DNA of 45,921 nucleotides from Phocoenobacter atlanticus (GTDB lineage: Bacteria > Pseudomonadota > Gammaproteobacteria > Enterobacterales > Pasteurellaceae). The notes beneath the pieces are model-generated. The model saw nothing but the letters and a program-made list of their open reading frames with translations. It did no database searches and was not told where the DNA came from. Made by a program: the position numbers and the translations under genes. The DNA lies in NCBI RefSeq assembly GCF_030764225.1, contig NZ_JASAXH010000018.1; one strand, given 5' to 3'. Positions 45,013 through 45,921 of this stretch are shown in pieces (positions within the stretch are counted from its first letter, which is position 1; every line of letters starts with the position of its first letter).

Positions 45013-45299
45013 ATGTCTTCCTTATTTTTAAAATTTATTTGAATGCTTGAAAATTCAAGCGGCAAAACTAATCACTTTATAAATGGAGATGGATATTAAA
45101 AGGACTATCAAGAAATAAAGTAAAAACTTTGAAATGATGAGGAAGAACTATAATAACTAACTTTTTTAAACTGCTCTTAGCTAGGTTTGTATTAGAACAT
45201 ACTTATAAAATAAAAGCAACTACTTCTAACATTTATTTTTGTATTTCTTAAAAATATTAGCTCTCAGTTACATAATAGATAATTTTTCAATCATAAAAA
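45013..45299 (-). promoter_or_regulatory. Leader and promoter of cold-shock gene 1
   Basis: On the minus strand a -10-like TATAGT (45148-45153) implies a leader of about 130 bases. Within it GCTTGAAAATTCAAGC (45045-45060) forms a hairpin 33 bases before the ATG. The same sequence recurs, almost unchanged, in copy 2. Long structured leaders are usual in cold-shock genes. Confidence 0.5.
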
Positions 45300-45322
45300 A
45301 AGCCCCTTATTAAAAGGGGCTT
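45300..45322 (-). terminator. Terminator of cold-shock gene 2
   Basis: Exact copy of the hairpin at 44755-44777, 545 bases further on. Confidence 0.88.
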
Positions 45323-45347
45323 CTTAAGAAATCTATTTAGTAGCTAA

Positions 45348-45557
45348 TTAGACTAATTTTACATCAATTGCAGATGGTCCACGTTGGCTATCTTGAACGC
45401 TGAATTCTACGTTATCATTTTCATTTAATGATTTATAGTTATCACCAAGGATACCAGAGAAATGTACGAATACATCTTTTCCACCATTAGATGGAGTGAT
45501 GAAACCAAAACCTTTCTCAGAGTTAAACCATTTTACGATACCAGTTAATTTAGACAT
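45348..45557 (-). CDS. Cold-shock protein, copy 2
   Basis: A 69-residue cold-shock domain protein with RNP1 KGFGFI (15-20) and RNP2 VFVHF (29-33). It is the tandem copy of the gene at 44803; the differences between the two are nearly all silent. Its own leader (45558-45700) and terminator (45300-45322) belong to the duplicated unit. Confidence 0.93.
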   Translation of the reverse strand: MSKLTGIVKWFNSEKGFGFITPSNGGKDVFVHFSGILGDNYKSLNENDNVEFSVQDSQRGPSAIDVKLV

Positions 45558-45795
45558 ATGTCTTCCTTATTTTTTAAAATTTATTTGAATGCTTGAAAAT
45601 TCAAGCGGTAAAACTAATCACTTTATAAATGGAGATGGATATTAAAAGGACTATCAAGAAATAAAGTAAAAACTTTGAAATGATGAGGAAGAACTATAAT
45701 AACTAACTTTTTTTAAACTGCTCTTAGCTAGGTCTTTATTAAAACACACTAATAAAATTAAAGCAAGCAACTTTTAATATTTAATTTATAGTTAC
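45558..45795 (-). promoter_or_regulatory. Leader and promoter of cold-shock gene 2
   Basis: The same arrangement as for copy 1: hairpin GCTTGAAAATTCAAGC at 45590-45605 and TATAGT on the minus strand at 45693-45698. Similarity to copy 1 fades after about 45715. Confidence 0.5.
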
Positions 45796-45921
45796 CAGGG
45801 CAAGATCATTTTAAATTGAACTAAATACTATTTTTACGATCAGATCAGTAACAAATGTAAAAAAGGTTTACTGATATGACAAATAATTTTATTACTCACT
45901 TTTCAATTATCAAAGATCCTA
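45796..45921 (+). mobile_element. Possible left end of an ISAs1-type insertion sequence (cut by window)
   Basis: CAGGGCAAGATCATTTTAAA from 45796 looks like a terminal inverted repeat. It is followed 80 bases later by a reading frame that opens like an ISAs1-family transposase. The right end lies outside the window, so neither the repeat pair nor a target duplication can be checked. Confidence 0.4.
45876..45921 (+). CDS. Start of a probable ISAs1-family transposase (partial)
   Basis: ATG at 45876 opens MTNNFITHFSIIKDP and runs off the window. The HFSxIKDP pattern resembles the N-terminus of ISAs1/H-repeat transposases, which begin with a short FxxIxDPR motif. AAAGG stands about ten bases upstream. 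Only 15 residues are visible, so this is tentative. Confidence 0.4.
   Translation, partial: MTNNFITHFSIIKDP

Overview
The window is about 46 kb of an AT-rich chromosome from a member of the Pasteurellaceae. Its protein-coding genes closely resemble Haemophilus/Actinobacillus housekeeping genes. The DNA-uptake signals scattered through it are of the Actinobacillus pleuropneumoniae/Mannheimia type (core ACAAGCGGTC followed by a T-rich and GCAAA tail), not the H. influenzae type (AAGTGCGGT). I see no rRNA, tRNA, CRISPR array or complete prophage.

Layout. (1) 1-3.9 kb is an accessory block on the + strand: a WYL regulator, two related small GTPases in tandem, a HEPN-domain protein carrying an RNxxxH motif, and a tiny zinc-ribbon protein. 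It looks like an undescribed conflict or defence-type operon and is the main candidate for novelty. (2) 3.9-9.6 kb, minus strand: an outer-membrane efflux lipoprotein with a TetR-like operator upstream, ttcA, ppa, a DUF2310 zinc-ribbon gene, fieF and tmaR. (3) 9.1-10.8 kb: a cluster of GC-rich palindromic repeats around two decayed tandem copies of a DUF559 (Vsr-like) gene. (4) 10.8-15.7 kb: glnD and comEC, minus strand. (5) 15.9-22.5 kb, + strand: sucA-sucB, a sodium:alanine symporter and a small membrane protein. (6) 22.7-38.1 kb, minus strand: a long translation/envelope cluster. In transcription order it reads rpsB, tsf, pyrH, [argO-like, OmpA-like lipoprotein, HhH protein], frr, dxr, uppS, cdsA, rseP, bamA, skp, lpxD, fabZ, lpxA. 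The bracketed genes interrupt an otherwise conserved order, and lpxB does not follow lpxA. (7) 38.5-44.7 kb, + strand: rep, queA, glnE. (8) 44.7-45.9 kb: a tandem duplication of a cold-shock gene with its leader and terminator, then what looks like the left end of an ISAs1-type element cut by the window.

How the genes work together. The minus-strand cluster links ribosome assembly and recycling (rpsB, tsf, frr) with UMP synthesis (pyrH), isoprenoid carrier synthesis (dxr, uppS), phospholipid synthesis (cdsA), envelope stress proteolysis (rseP), outer-membrane protein assembly (bamA, skp) and lipid A synthesis (lpxD, fabZ, lpxA). glnD and glnE are two arms of the glutamine synthetase control cascade. 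comEC imports DNA, matching the many uptake signals. Terminators in the window are often made of paired, inverted uptake signals.
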